Assembly: GCA_963942565.1 (NCBI GenBank)
Contig: OZ012686.1
Span: 14,676,004 to 14,740,003, forward strand
Source: Maea johnstoni
Taxonomy: Eukaryota > Annelida > Polychaeta > Spionida > Magelonidae
Length of the DNA: 64,000 nt
Direction of reading: 5' to 3'
Under the pieces are notes generated by a model. That model did not search any database and was not told the origin of the DNA. It saw only the letters and a program-made list of their open reading frames with translations. Each line of letters opens with the position of its first letter. Position 1 is the stretch's first letter. Below, piece after piece: positions 31,566 to 46,305 of this stretch. The position numbers were made by a program, and so were the translations under genes.

Positions 31566-31699
31566 CGTTTTTGATATCACAATTTCAAACTGCAACCTAT
31601 GGGAACTGTGCTGCCATCTATAGTTTGAAAGAAACACCAATCCTATTTAAAACCCGGTATATATAGAGGTGTAGGTATTTTACCTAATTCCGCCTGAGA

Positions 31700-32295
31700 A
31701 CAGCCTACTTCCTGCAGTAAGGAAGAGACAATTCCAGGCATTAACTCTGTTCTTTAATAGAATATCCGCAACGCCACGTCTAACAGACCTCTCTTTGTAT
31801 TAGATATGCCGAGAGATCACCCGGCCACGGAGCGGCCCCCTTTTGGCAGAAAGGAACAAACAATTCCAGACTTCAATTCTGTTCTTTGATCGAGGATCTG
31901 CTATGCCGGGTCTAACAGAAATCATCTCACTGTGGGGAGACCTGTCTGTGCAATGCACTAGAACACCCGGTCATGGGGCGGCCCTTCATTTAGCAGAAAG
32001 GAACAGGCGATTCCAGGCCTCAATTCTGTTCCTTGTTAGAGGACCTGCAATACCTGGCCTAACAGAACTCTCCCTGTGGTGAGACTTGCGAGAGATTACA
32101 TTGTAGTGCTTTAGACGGCTCGGCCATGGGGATGTCCGATTTTGGCAGTAACATACAATTCCAGGTATCAATTCTGTCCTTTGATAGAGGATCCGCTATG
32201 CCAGATCTAACAGAACTCTCCCTGTGGTGAAACTGGTGAGAGGTTGCATTGCAGTGCTTAAGGTTTAGACGGCTCAGCTATGGGGCGACCACCTT
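31700..32295 (-). repeat. Four tandem ~145 bp SINE-like units
   Basis: Each unit carries AATTCCAG(G/A), TCAATTCTGTTC and GATCTAACAGAACTCTCC-type blocks. On the minus strand each has a tRNA-like A-box (CATGGCCGAGCCGTCTAAA) followed by GCACTGCAATG. This looks like the head of a tRNA-derived SINE amplified in tandem instead of by retroposition. Confidence 0.65.
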
Positions 32296-32679
32296 TTGGC
32301 AGGAGATACGATGCGCAGAGAGCGCGCTCATTGTGAATATTTGCTTTTCTATATGTAGTATTAATACACATATTCTAGTATGAGATTAGGAGCAGAGCCA
32401 CAAGTCTAGTATAGCCCTCGGTGGTTTGGCAACCCCCATTCTCCTGGTAAATAGAGGCTTAATGCCTAGTCCTCATATGAGAATTTTAAAGAGGTAGAAT
32501 GTTGACTTGTAAACATGGGTATACAGAGATATAAACGTACAGTCCCATTACATACCACATGTTAGTGACGTAACAGACAAAAAGGCAGCATCGCCCTAGG
32601 CCTTGAGATTTAATATCATGTGAAAATGGGGGTAGATAGGCACATCAAAGGGATTCCACAGTATAGTACACTGACAACC
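32296..32679. other. No recognised feature
   Basis: Nothing identified. Confidence 0.5.
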
Positions 32680-33129
32680 TTTCCTGGTGAATATCCAGAG
32701 TTTTTCGGAACTAGGGTTAAATGCCATGTGTCGGCAGTAGAATGGGTGTAGTAGGGGGGGGGAGGTTCACTGTAACGTGTTCGTGTTCGGCGTTCATTTA
32801 CACTACAGGTCTGTAGTGTAAATGAACGCCGCTTCGCGTCGCCACCGTCGCGTATTATAATTAGCTTCCAATTACTTATGACGTCATCAAAACTGTAAAA
32901 TCGCTGATTCACTGATTTAAAAAAGGTAATTTAATTTCCTAAAAGTGTATTCTTAGTACAATTGGTCCATTGAATGTATCCATGCTGTTTGACAAAAACA
33001 GAGTGTACGCTATCATACATAACTGGAAGAACCAAGTTTTCTCTAATGAAAGAATCCATAGCGTTTCACAAAGGCATTCGAAGTGTTTGAAGCCGCCTAT
33101 CGGCCTATAGCCGGAACCTCGCGTCTAGG
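32680..33129 (+). repeat. Inverted-pair element, left copy
   Basis: About 450 bp, repeated in inverse orientation at 38547-39000 with high identity by eye. Contains a 42 bp palindrome near 32790-32832 (arms GGCGTTCATTTACACTACAG, 2-base loop), GTCGCCACCGTCGCG and a TGACGTCA palindrome at 32879-32886. No coding frame is shared. Type unknown. Confidence 0.8.
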
Positions 33130-33732
33130 TCGACAGGCATTTCCAGTATTAAGAATGCAACAAAGTTTCCTCCTTTTGGTGAACTTCCTGATTGATATGC
33201 TAAGCTACAATGTATGGTACATTGGTATTATCATGAGTTTAAGCGTATGGTGTTTACGTATCATTTGAACGTGCATCAGTTTTGATAATCTTGGTTATCC
33301 ATTAAAAGATGCAGACCATATTTTCCTTTACAAGTTTAGAATTAGGCTTATGATAAGAGACACATCCGAATCTACTCTGTCATTTGCAATTGCGTCTGTT
33401 ACCTTGGTGATATCGAGAGGTGATATAGGGTATATGATAAACTACGGATCTTGAACTGCATTCGTAACTGCTTTTGATGTTAGTATTTTGTATGGTCCAT
33501 CAAAACCTTACCTTTAGGTAGTTACGTCATAGGCATGCTTACTTTCACTTATAATGTAGGCGGTGCCCCTTTGAGATGGCCCTCTGAAATAAACTAGGAG
33601 TCCCACCTCGTAAATATGATTAATACTGCTCTTGCTAAGTACGGTTTGGAAAATGAGATTATGAGATCCATGTCCCTGAACCATAATTACTTACGGGGAT
33701 ATGAAACGCCAGTCTTATCTGGACCATAGATC
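33130..33732. other. No recognised feature
   Basis: Nothing identified. Confidence 0.5.
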
Positions 33733-33940
33733 TTAACCCTTCCAATGCTGTGGCTACTTTCGTTCAAAGCACGAGGACGCGACGTGTTTTGAAAACCATT
33801 TAAACCCTGTCATGTTGGTACAATGTATGCATTGGAAAGCTCTCACTGATTACTCTTAGATGAGCACCCATGTCCCAGGATTTCAGGTTTTTGCATCATT
33901 TTGTAATGGCCAAAGCTGCAACCAGCAGCATACAGGTTAA
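33733..33940 (+). mobile_element. TTAA-MITE family A copy
   Basis: Begins TTAACCCTTCCAATGCTGTG and ends ACCAGCAGCATACAGGTTAA. Confidence 0.9.
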
Positions 33941-34352
33941 GATGTTCGTCACTATGCGCTAGGGGGTAGTTAGGGGTAATAAGTGCTTATTGAGCGAAAT
34001 ATGTAATTGTCTAAGTCTAGGTGCATGTGGTCAGTAAATAGGCCTAACTTATGCTAATAGTTGTATGCCTAAAACCCATTTTACTTCTTTATGTTCCCCA
34101 AAATGTGTTGTTAGGCGATGTCAGCCGGGTAGTTGTGAATTGATAGTGGATCCTTTAAAATTGCTTACTGCGTATATGACCACTTCTTAATACCTGCTGT
34201 TGAGTTTTAATCATAAAAAAATCTAAATTTCCCAATAAATGAAATCAACTATGCAAGATTGTAATTCCAGGCTCATTCCATACATCTTACCCTTCAAGAC
34301 GATCCTATATATAGCACTCTACTTGATTTGCCGCAAGTAAATAGATCTAATA
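33941..34352. other. No recognised feature
   Basis: Nothing identified. Confidence 0.5.
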
Positions 34353-34571
34353 CTGTAGATTCACAAAATTTTGTGTAGAGTTAATTTTGCGAATTTACAG
34401 AAGATCGATTTTTGCGTTTTTTTTTTAACTTTGCGAATTGGCCGCAGCATAGAGTGCCAGCTATACACTTAGAGTGGCAGCACAAATCATTGCGAATTTT
34501 AATTTTGCGTCCGAGGCTAAACGCTATTAAACGCAAAAATTAAACTAACGCAATCTTTTCCGAATTTACAG
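34353..34571. mobile_element. TA-MITE family D copy
   Basis: 219 bp between TA dinucleotides. The left end is CTGTAGATTCACAAAATTTT; the right end is the complement of CTGTAAATTCGGAAAAGATT. The interior has TTTTGCGAATT repeats on both strands. The second copy is at 35353. Confidence 0.85.
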
Positions 34572-34616
34572 TACATTCGATTATCCTACACCACGGCAAC
34601 TGCGTCAACGACGTCA

Positions 34617-34830
34617 AAACCTTTTCCATGCTAAGGCGATTTTCGTCTAAAGCCCAAAGGAGCTAAGATTTTTGAAAACCATCTGAACCCTGTCCTGTTG
34701 GTATTCATTGGATCGCTCTCACTGAGTACTCTCATATGAGTACCCATTTGCCAGGGTTTCAGTCACTTTCTTTAGATTCTTTGCATAACTTTGTATTGGC
34801 CAAATTAGCCATCAGCAGTACAAGGGTTGA
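34617..34830 (+). mobile_element. TTAA-MITE family A copy, degenerate ends
   Basis: Family-typical body with GTTGGTATTCATTGGATCGC and AGTACTCTCATATGAGTACC; the end sequences have decayed. Confidence 0.85.
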
Positions 34831-35002
34831 TGCCTTGCTTTTAGAAAAAAAAATGCGGCAACGGTAGAAAGATGCCAGGGGCATAACATACATCTTCCTC
34901 TCAAAATAACACTGTTCTCTATATATTGGACAGGTTTATATAAGGAAACCATTTGACCATAACTATGGAATGCCATTCCTGTAAAAAAGGGGGTATTCTT
35001 CT

Positions 35003-35189
35003 TTAACTCTTATGCTGCTGGTGGCTAATGTGGCCGATACAAAATGATGCAAAAACACTGAAAAAATATTGAAACCCTGGCAAATGGGTACTCATCTGAG
35101 AGTTCTCAGCAAGAGCTATCCAATGAATACCGACATGACACGGTTTTAATGGTTTTGGACGAAAGTAGCCTCAGCATTGGAAGGGCTAA
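35003..35189 (-). mobile_element. TTAA-MITE family A copy
   Basis: Begins TTAACTCTTATGCTGCTGG and ends CCTCAGCATTGGAAGGGCTAA. Confidence 0.9.
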
Positions 35190-35352
35190 AGATGAATGAT
35201 TTTATTCTTTAAAGAAAAATAACCCCTTTTTGCAGGTATGGTATTCCATACAATACAACACAATACAAAGGCGATGAATGGAGGTCGATAAAGCATTAGT
35301 GAAAGTCCCAACGGAAGAATTGCATTGTAGACCTGAACAGAGGGGAGGCTGT

Positions 35353-35565
35353 CATATAGATTCACAAAAGATTGTGTAGAGTAAATTTTGCGAATTTACA
35401 GAAAACCGATTTTTGCGGGTTTTAACTTTGCGAATTGGCGGCAACATGGAGTGCCAGCTATACACCTAAAGTGGCAGCACTAATCGCGAATTTTGATTTT
35501 GCGTCCGAGGCTATGCGCTTAAAAACGCAAAAAATAAACTAACGCAATCTTTTCCAAATTTGCAG
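35353..35565. mobile_element. TA-MITE family D copy
   Basis: Second copy of the family at 34353, with the same internal GTGCCAGCTATACAC and GCGTCCGAGGCTA blocks and a decayed left tip. Confidence 0.85.
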
Positions 35566-35701
35566 TACCAAGCCATTGCTGCTAATAATAGTAATTGGTG
35601 GAAGATACGATGTGGCCTCATATATCCCTGTTATAGTCATCTCAGATATGCATTTGCTACCTTGAAACGAACTTTGTAAGGTATATACTTTGTAAATACT
35701 A

Positions 35702-35896
35702 CAGTGCCGAGATTTAATTCCTGCACTAAATGTATGAGCAGCCCGGGCATAATACACGACCGCACGACCCATTGCAGGGCAGATTCCTGGGCAAGGATGC
35801 AAGGATGACCTCGCAATTTGCTATCCGTGGGTGTTTGTACAACCAGGCACCGGCGGACGTTCGGTCAACTGGTACAGGAATCAAATGTCTGTACTG
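35702..35896 (+). mobile_element. TA-MITE family C copy, internally deleted
   Basis: Begins CAGTGCCGAGATTTAATTCC and ends AATGTCTGTACTG between TA dinucleotides. About 50 bp shorter than full copies. Confidence 0.88.
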
Positions 35897-35914
35897 TAAG
35901 ATGTCGTCATGAAC

Positions 35915-36108
35915 ATAACCCTTATGCTGCTGATGGCTAATTTTGCCAATAGAAAATGATGCAAAAGAATTAAAAACGAAATTAGGTTCTCATCTGAGAG
36001 TACTCAACGAGCGCTTTCTAATGAATAACAACATGACAAGGTTTAGTTGGTTATCAAAAATCATTGTATCATAGTTGGACGAAAGTAGTCTTAGCATAGG
36101 AAGGGTAA
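35915..36108 (-). mobile_element. TTAA-MITE family A copy beside a splice donor
   Basis: Begins TAACCCTTATGCTGCTGATG and ends AGCATAGGAAGGGTAAA. It ends about 15 bp from the globin X exon donor. Confidence 0.88.
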
Positions 36109-36123
36109 AAACAAAGTACTTAC

Positions 36124-36365
36124 TTCATGAACATGACAACTCCCACTTTGGCAATGTCCTCTTGTAGTATGGTCCAAGACTCCATGATGACTCTTTTCTG
36201 TTTGTCTGATATCTCAGGCCGCTGGTCAGGAAGCCGCGATAGGTGGGATTGTTTTCTCTCCTGTGCGCTAGTCTGCTGAGCACTTGGGTCGCTCCCTCCT
36301 CCAGTACTCGCCGCTGTGCTCACGTATGTTCGTTCAGTAGGCTTTTTAGAGATATCACAACCCAT
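36124..36365 (-). CDS. GbX: Globin X, first coding exon
   Basis: From ATG at 36365 the exon encodes MGCDISKKPTERTYV, a polar linker, then EISDKQKRVIMESWTILQED and IAKVGVVMFM, the A and B helices of a globin. 242 bp end at the consensus donor GTAAGT, two bases into a codon. Globin X is a membrane-linked, non-blood globin found in fishes, amphibians and many invertebrates. Its N-terminal Gly2/Cys3 are N-myristoylated and palmitoylated, and both residues are present here. The IQEDIAKVG-type signature is typical of this family. An upstream in-frame start (36398) exists, but it would bury the acylation motif, so the MGC start is preferred. Exons with the distal and proximal heme histidines were not found, so the gene is incomplete in this sequence. 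Confidence 0.85.
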
Positions 36366-36790
36366 GTTTATGACTGCAACTTCGTACACTCCGTACAATT
36401 CGTCGTAGGGACTCGGTAAGATCTTAATGACGACTTTAAGCGAGTAGGCACACTGCGATCAGCTTATACCAGAGAAAGCAGGTAGCGCACACGCGCATGT
36501 TTCGCAGTTCCGGAAGCGTGCGGCGCGTAGCGTTATTCTAGGAACCGTCAGAAAGGCGATGATGCGACGTGTTTTCTGTGAAGGTGCGGAGCGGTAGCAT
36601 CTCTGGGAGGTGTTCTGCTGTTGTGGTGTAATGGATGTCTCGCGCAGACACAGAGGTAGCGTGCAGCATTAGTGGCGAGTGATACGGGGATACTCTAGTC
36701 AGCCTCGCATAAATCTCTCCAAATGACTTTCGCTCGCTCACTCCCAGCTATTACGTATAAACAGAGCCGCCGCGTGGCGCTGTCCTGACG
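36366..36790 (-). promoter_or_regulatory. CpG-rich 5' region of the globin X gene
   Basis: A GC- and CpG-rich island (GCGTGCGGCGCGTAGCG near 36510-36530) in otherwise AT-rich DNA, directly upstream of the globin ATG. It contains an ETS-type TTCCGGAAGC site near 36508-36517. No TATA box was placed. The composition suggests an unmethylated promoter and first-exon UTR. Confidence 0.5.
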
Positions 36791-36932
36791 CGCAATTCCA
36801 TCAGTCTATCATCTTTGCAAAAGAGCTCGTATTTGGCAGCCAACTCTGAATGTATTTATGCCAATAAAGTAGAAAAGTAGATATCTTATATTAGATAGAG
36901 AGGTTGGGGTAGTTGTCAAATACGACATCCAT

Positions 36933-37380
<448 letters not shown>

Positions 37381-37955
37381 GTATGTGTGCGTGCGTGTGT
37401 ATATGTTCGAGTTTCAAAAGAATTTTGAAAATGAACATCATACTTCGAAAATACAACAAATGTAGAATATGGAAAGCTGCTATACAATTTATATCACAAG
37501 CTACAGGTACTTAAATGTGGAATGTGCACATTCCCCTCGTATTAATCTTATTATATGATGATTGGCGGCAACGGCTATAGCTTTGTTCGCACCATGTGAC
37601 CACATAGAGATCTTTGACAGAGTGGTGCGCAACAATAAGCGGGTTCAGAGATAAATTAGCAAGAAGTTAGCAAGGTAAAGGTTCAATCAAAAGCAGGATG
37701 TGATAGCCCCACCCCCTAGGTCAGCAGGTATTTTGACACCCCCCCCCCCCCCCCCTTCTGATAGGATTTGCAGTCATCTAGTCTATGCGCATGCGCTTTC
37801 CCTCCCTCTACCGCCTAGAAATCTATGGAAGGTTTTTACGTCGCTTTCAACACCTTAGGTCCTATTTCAAACAGATAGAATCCCAGAAACGGAATAAATT
37901 GCCTTCTTTTGACGAATAGTTCCTAGGGGTTTTTCAGTTGCAGAATGTACATAGA
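37381..37955. other. No recognised gene; C17 run
   Basis: A run of about 17 C at 37739-37755 is the only feature seen. Confidence 0.5.
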
Positions 37956-37959
37956 CAAC

Positions 37960-38045
37960 GCCGCACATTTATATAGCGACCAGGCCAACCCGCTCATGGG
38001 GATCCAGCGGAGACTGGAACCTGCGAACTCTTGGAGCATTTGGAA
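37960..38045 (-). mobile_element. SINE-like fragment
   Basis: Related to 23925-24085 through AACCCGCTCATGGGGATCCA and ATTTATATAGCGACCAGG. Confidence 0.5.
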
Positions 38046-38054
38046 TTCGGAATT

Positions 38055-38235
38055 TCGTTTTTCGTCACATTTATGCCAAGTGTGTCTAATTCGTGACTAG
38101 CCAGTTGCAGGTAGTGGAGGAAACTGGAGTACCCGACGAAAACCACCGCCTAGCCCCAAGTCACTGGCAACTTTCTCACATGTCTAGACCGGGATTCGAA
38201 CCCAGGCAGTGGTAAAAACCACTAGGCCAGGACAG
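38055..38235 (-). mobile_element. tRNA-derived SINE (copy 2)
   Basis: Same family as 3605-3830: minus-strand B-box GGTTCGAATCC and body CGTCGGGTACTCCAGTTTCC. The head is shortened. Confidence 0.75.
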
Positions 38236-38546
38236 ATCCTTTCCTAGAAACCCAATTGCACTAAAACGTGCACAAACCTTCTAGAGTTTTTATGCAACGT
38301 ACATGCACATCGTATAATGATGCTGAAGATGAAGAGATTCGAAATAAATAGCGTTTGCACTCGATCTGAACTTAAAATGTCGGAAGTTGACTATGATCAT
38401 CTGAAAAGTTGTGTTGCAAATATGAACTGCCTATTTCTTTTCGACCAAAACCAAATCGGATGGCTTCAAAAAAAAATACCAAAATCACTAACTATTGCAT
38501 TTGGCAAGGGTGCCTATCGGTCTCCAAATAGTTATGAAAGTAGGCG
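38236..38546. other. No recognised feature
   Basis: Nothing identified. Confidence 0.5.
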
Positions 38547-39000
38547 CTAGACGCGAGGTTCCCGAACCCGCCGATAGGCGGCTTCAAACACGTCGAATGC
38601 CTTTGTGGAACGCCTTGGATTGTTTCATTACTGAAAACTTGGTTCTTCCAGTTATGTATGATAGCGTCCACTCTGTTTTGGTCAAACAGCATGGATACAT
38701 TCAATGGACTAATAGTACTAAGAATACACTTTTAGGAAATTAAATAACCTTTTTTAAATCAGTGAAATTAGCGATTTTACAGTTTTGATGACGTCACAAG
38801 TAATTGGAAGCTAATTATAGATCGCGACGGTGGCGACGCGTAGCTATAGCGGCGTTCATTTACACTACAGACCTGTAGTGTAAGTGAACGCCGAACACGA
38901 ACACGTTACAGTCAACCTCCCCCCACCTACTACACCCATTCTACTGCCGACACATGGCATCCAACCCTAGTTCCGAAAAACTCTGGATCACTGGTGTATC
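38547..39000 (-). repeat. Inverted-pair element, right copy
   Basis: Inverse copy of 32680-33129, including the 42 bp palindrome (near 38852-38893, two base changes), the CGACGGTGGCGACGCG block and the TGACGTCA palindrome near 38809. The pair brackets about 5.4 kb containing the globin X exon. Confidence 0.8.
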
Positions 39001-39890
39001 CAACAACAATTTATGTTGTTGAGTTAAAACAGTACAAACAGTAGACTTGGATACTACCTACACAGGACTAAGTTGCCGAGGGCTTGGTCTTTCACTATCC
39101 TTCAGCAAGGGAATTTTCTGTCAAGATTTAACTCGTCTCTTCCCGTGTGCTATTGTGTCTATACTGGCTTCCATGATAAAGATCGTCTTCCATGATAATG
39201 CTGCCTTAGTAGGATGATAATGGTACTAATGGACACAATGGAAGTTATAAATAAATTAACGAACTTGCCCATTTTAAAATGAGTTTTTCCTTCCGCACTC
39301 AAAGTGCTTTTCAAGCCAATTCATCCCTTTATTATGTTCTATTAGGATTAGATTAGGGTTTTAGTGCCAACACAATCGAATTCAGCCAAGTGTATTGCAA
39401 GGCTATGAGCTATTAGTCTAGTCAGTGATCGCTCGCAGAGGAAAATGCCCTTTCTTGATGCTGTAAATTAAGGGTCACTTTAGAGGGGTTAAAATGAACG
39501 TTCAGCAATATACGGTCACTTTACAGAGGGTCAATTTAGGGGGGTTCCCTCTACTTTAAAACAAATAGGGAAAGGTTTGGGACTGGCAAAATGTTGCCAC
39601 TGTATTCCAATGTACCTCCGGATTCATGTTTAAGTATTCAAATGCCCATGGGCATGAGTTATAAATTCCTCTATTTACTTCCCATGACCACTCTCTTAAA
39701 ATATCACATTAAACTTCGTTTCTTTTGAAACAATCATCCATGCGCAACTTAAACTTTAAAACTGTTCATTTTTTTTAGCATATTTGTTTATTTGTTGCTT
39801 TGTATTTGTTTTCGACAATAATAAAGAACTACTGTTTTACACAGATTGCATGATACTAAGTGGCTGTTGTGTGTCGATGTGCCTATTAAT
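39001..39890. other. No recognised feature
   Basis: Nothing identified. Confidence 0.5.
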
Positions 39891-39894
39891 AAGG

Positions 39895-40160
39895 CAACCA
39901 TTCATTCATCCATTCATTCATTCATCTATTCATTCATTCATTCATCCATCCATCCATCCATTCATTCATTCATCCATTCATCCATCCATCCATTCATTCA
40001 TCCATTCATCCATGCATTCATTCATTCATTCATCCATCCATTCATCCATCCATCCATCCATCCATCCATCCATTCATTCATCCATTCATTCATCCATCCA
40101 TTCATTCATTCATTCATCAATCCATTCATTCATTCATTCATTCATTCATTCATTCATTAC
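39895..40160. repeat. (ATTC)n/(ATCC)n microsatellite
   Basis: About 65 tetranucleotide units mixing CATT and CATC. It is open in several frames only because of its repeat content (His-Ser-Phe-Ile type peptides). Confidence 0.95.
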
Positions 40161-41453
<1,293 letters not shown>

Positions 41454-41898
41454 CACTCAGGTACAGAGGGGGGTCGCACCTGCGTTACGTATTTCGCGGA
41501 AGAAGGGGTCTTTTTTTAAGACCTCCGCATGTCCACGATTTTGTAAAAGAAGGGTACTTTTTTGTACTCAGGTACGAAGTATGGGGGTCAAAATCCTCTT
41601 AAAATCCACGAAATATACGCGGCTCTGACGCCGAGTGACTCCTGAAGTGACTGGGCTTCCGAGTTTGCTGCCGCCACTTGCTGCCGCTAAACAAGCAGAG
41701 GATTCATAAAATCTTAAGTTAAAATACGTGTTCCCGTTCATCCAATGTCAGCGTTTTGACAAAAGAAGGGGTGTTTATTTAGTGGAAAAAATCAGCGTTT
41801 TATTAAAATAAGGGTGCTTTTTTGACCAGAAATCAGTGCTTTAGGGGTATTTTTTAATTTTGATAACGAACGTATGCACCCCCCTAAATACCCAAGTG
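41454..41898. mobile_element. Family E element copy 2 (CACT ends, complete)
   Basis: The best-preserved copy. It starts CACTCAGGTACAGAGGGGGG and ends TAAATACCCAAGTG, giving inverted ends CACTCAGGTA and CACTTGGGTA. Confidence 0.8.
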
Positions 41899-41943
41899 AC
41901 CCCCCCCCCCCCCCCCGGGGGTTCTGAGAGGGGGGGGGGGGGT
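41899..41943. repeat. C17-G5 ... G13 homopolymer cluster between family E copies
   Basis: About 17 C, then GGGGG, TTCTGAGA and about 13 G. It is self-complementary and able to form a hairpin or G-quadruplex. Confidence 0.9.
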
Positions 41944-41990
41944 ACTGTCTCAGAGTGGAACCCGAATCCCCCATGTAAATGCCAGGGGAA

Positions 41991-42488
41991 GTCTGTCAGG
42001 TACAGAGGGGGGCCGCACCCGCGTTACATATTTCGCGGAAGACCTCCGCATGTCCGCGATTTTGTAAAAGAAGGGGTCCTTTTTTGTACCCAGGTACGAA
42101 GTATGGGGGGTGAAAATCCCCTTACGAAATATGCGCGGCTCTGACGCCTATAGTGACTCCCGAAGTGACTGGGCTTCCGGGTCTGTAGTTCAACAATAAT
42201 GAACCTTACTTATGCATCTGATGTTGTTATTGTCGATGTTTATGTCCTTTAACTACCGAGTATGCAGCTGCTAAACAGGCAGAGGATTATAAAATCTAAA
42301 GTTAAAATACATGTACGTGTTCCTGTTCATCTAATGTCAGTGTTTTGATAAAAGAAAGGGTGTTTTTTACTGGAAAAACTCAGCGTTTTCTTTTTAAATA
42401 AGGATGCTTTTTTGGCCATAAATCAGTGCTTATGGAGTATTTCTAAATTTTGATAACGAGCGTATGTACCCCCCTAAATACCCAAGTA
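41991..42488. mobile_element. Family E element copy 3
   Basis: Same body as copies 1 and 2, same orientation as copy 2, only ~50-90 bp away. It carries an extra ~80 bp piece at about 42184-42262 and has lost the CACT tip. Confidence 0.78.
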
Positions 42489-42823
42489 CCTTCTATTGCA
42501 TCTGCTATGCATTGGTATAGTCAATAAATATACATACATATTTAGCTTCGAGCCAAACAATAATTGTGGCATCACCTCTATTTCAAGCTCTGTTTGAAAT
42601 CCCTGTATTTCTAGTTGTACTCCTTACACCTAATAGTTCGACATGTCTATTTTCTTGCTTTCCAGTTTAGCTATTTGAGGAACTAAAAGATTTAATTTAC
42701 TCTAAAATTACCTTTTAGTGTACCAAGTTGTTTTACTCGATTCTGCATATACTCCTCTTTTTGTATCGTTATCAAAAGTGTGGTCTATGATATGATGAAG
42801 GCTTCAAACTATTTTGCTGTTTC
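42489..42823. other. No gene; short LINE-like tail
   Basis: TATAGTCAATAAATATACAT at 42517-42536 resembles the LINE-like tail at 4490-4521. Nothing else. Confidence 0.4.
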
Positions 42824-42824
42824 T

Positions 42825-43010
42825 GAACCCTTCCAATGCTGAGACTACTTTCGTCAAAACACAAGTACACAAAGATCTTTGAAAACCATCTGAACCCTGA
42901 CATGTTTGTATTCATAGGAAAGGAAAGCTCTTGTTGAGTACTCTCATATGAGTACCCATTTGTCAGGGTTTCAGTCATTTTTATGTTTTTGCATCATTTT
43001 ATAATGGCCA
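42825..43010 (+). mobile_element. TTAA-MITE family A copy, right end missing
   Basis: Starts AACCCTTCCAATGCTGAGAC. The body is intact to TTTTATAATGGCCAT, after which the sequence diverges. Confidence 0.88.
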
Positions 43011-43044
43011 TTGAGCTTGTAGTACTATCTTAGATATTGGATGA

Positions 43045-43325
43045 AGAAAATAATGGATATGTAGCGAGAGACCAATTACTATATGCGCTATAGTGAAGAG
43101 CTGGACTCATGCCAGGAGTCACAGATCTGGCATCAGCGTGAGGTCACGTGGGAATAAGGACCAATCACGGCTCTCGTATCGATTACATTACAGAGAAACC
43201 TGATCTCCACCATCAGCTGGGCGTGCACAGAGCACACAATTTGGGCTATTAGTTGACACTGGTTGAGGCTAGCTTGTTCAGGTTTACCGGCTGGTTTCAT
43301 ATCCACTTGTTTTACTCATCTAAGG
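43045..43325 (+). repeat. Second inverted-pair element, left copy
   Basis: Shares GAGAGACCAATTACTATATG, GTGAGGTCACGTGGGAA, ATTACATTACAGAGAAACC and TTGACACTGGTTGAGGCTAG with the inverse copy at 48275-48540. About 260 bp; type unknown. Confidence 0.75.
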
Positions 43326-44340
43326 ATGAATAGACACAGTGATCGTGATTGGTGGTGCTATTGAGCGTATATCACACGCTGTGTTGCCACTGCTATTCTT
43401 GTGCTGTCTCTCAGTCGACCCACCAGAGAATGTGAGTTTGAGATAACGGTATCTGAAGCAATACAGATGGTCCCTTGTGTAGCAGACTACAGATCGGATG
43501 GCTCATTGACGTGTTATCACGAGGGGTATCTAGTCAAGCAGTAAAATTGGTAAGCCTTGCTTTTCAGGTCCCTTCAAAATGATATTTAACGAAAATCAAT
43601 TGTGCGACCATTGTAGAGGTTCATTTAGACACATCTACTACATGTATTTCTTTGACTGAGTGTTTCCTCTACTCTGCTTTTATTTGATAAATTAGCCTAT
43701 ACAAAGTATGTGTTGCCTGAAAGGTCTTTTGATAAGGAATAGCAGGTTGTAAGATTCTTTTGGGTAAAAAAAACTGAAAAGAATTCAGTGCGTTCAATGA
43801 CAAAGAGGTGCTCCTATCACGAATTATGGACCGATTACCTTCAAATTATACAAATGTGGAGGAAAGATCAATACGGAGAGAAGGGTATCACATTTGTTTA
43901 ATGTATGCTGCGTTCAAATTCTATAACCATTTCTTTTAGAATTTTTGTTGAAAATGAGAGAAAAAAGAGCATTTTTCAACGCTCAGATTCCACACGAATG
44001 GCGAGCACATGTTCTCTTTATCTAATAATTCCATAACTTTTGAAAAATGTCAAAATTAGAAAGAGAAAACGTGATAGCCTTCCCGTTGAAATACCCTTAG
44101 AATTGAACTATTGAACTCATTAATGGTGCCTAAAGAATGCGAATGGTGAATAGTGCAAAAAAGAGAGTTTCAAATGTTTTGTATGGGACACTGCGAGAAT
44201 TCTTGCACTATTCCCGACTCTTCATACGAAAGAGCACACGTGACAGTAAGAAAAAAAAACATTTTTTTCGAACGTTATTAGGAAAAAGTGTTAGAAAAAT
44301 TGATTTTTTTGTATCACACATGCTCTTTTGTACCTTCCAG
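43326..44340. other. No recognised feature
   Basis: AT-rich; nothing identified. Confidence 0.45.
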
Positions 44341-44500
44341 GTTACGTTTGCTGGCAGGGATTTGATTGTCTGGTGGATGAGGCCTATGCTGATGGTGTGA
44401 AGTCAGGACCTCAGGAAACCGCCCGCACACACTGCAATAACATAACTTGGCAAAAAGAAGCATTCATAACATTGGGAAATACTAGCTTAATGACGCAAAT
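44341..44500 (+). CDS. Possible exon of unknown family
   Basis: The acceptor TGCTCTTTTGTACCTTCCAG precedes an open frame encoding YVCWQGFDCLVDEAYADGVK, then SGPQETARTHC. Composition is protein-like, but neither a family nor a donor was identified. It may be a transposon-gene fragment. Confidence 0.2.
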
Positions 44501-44631
44501 GTTTAAGCCATTCATAATGAACATGGTTTATATAAGAATATTCCAAACCAGCCTAAGGCTGAGAACTATGGCATGTTTGTTCATCCATTTTGGGCTAAAA
44601 GGTGTTCACTTGATGAAATAGGAATGTGTGC

Positions 44632-46305
<1,674 letters not shown>

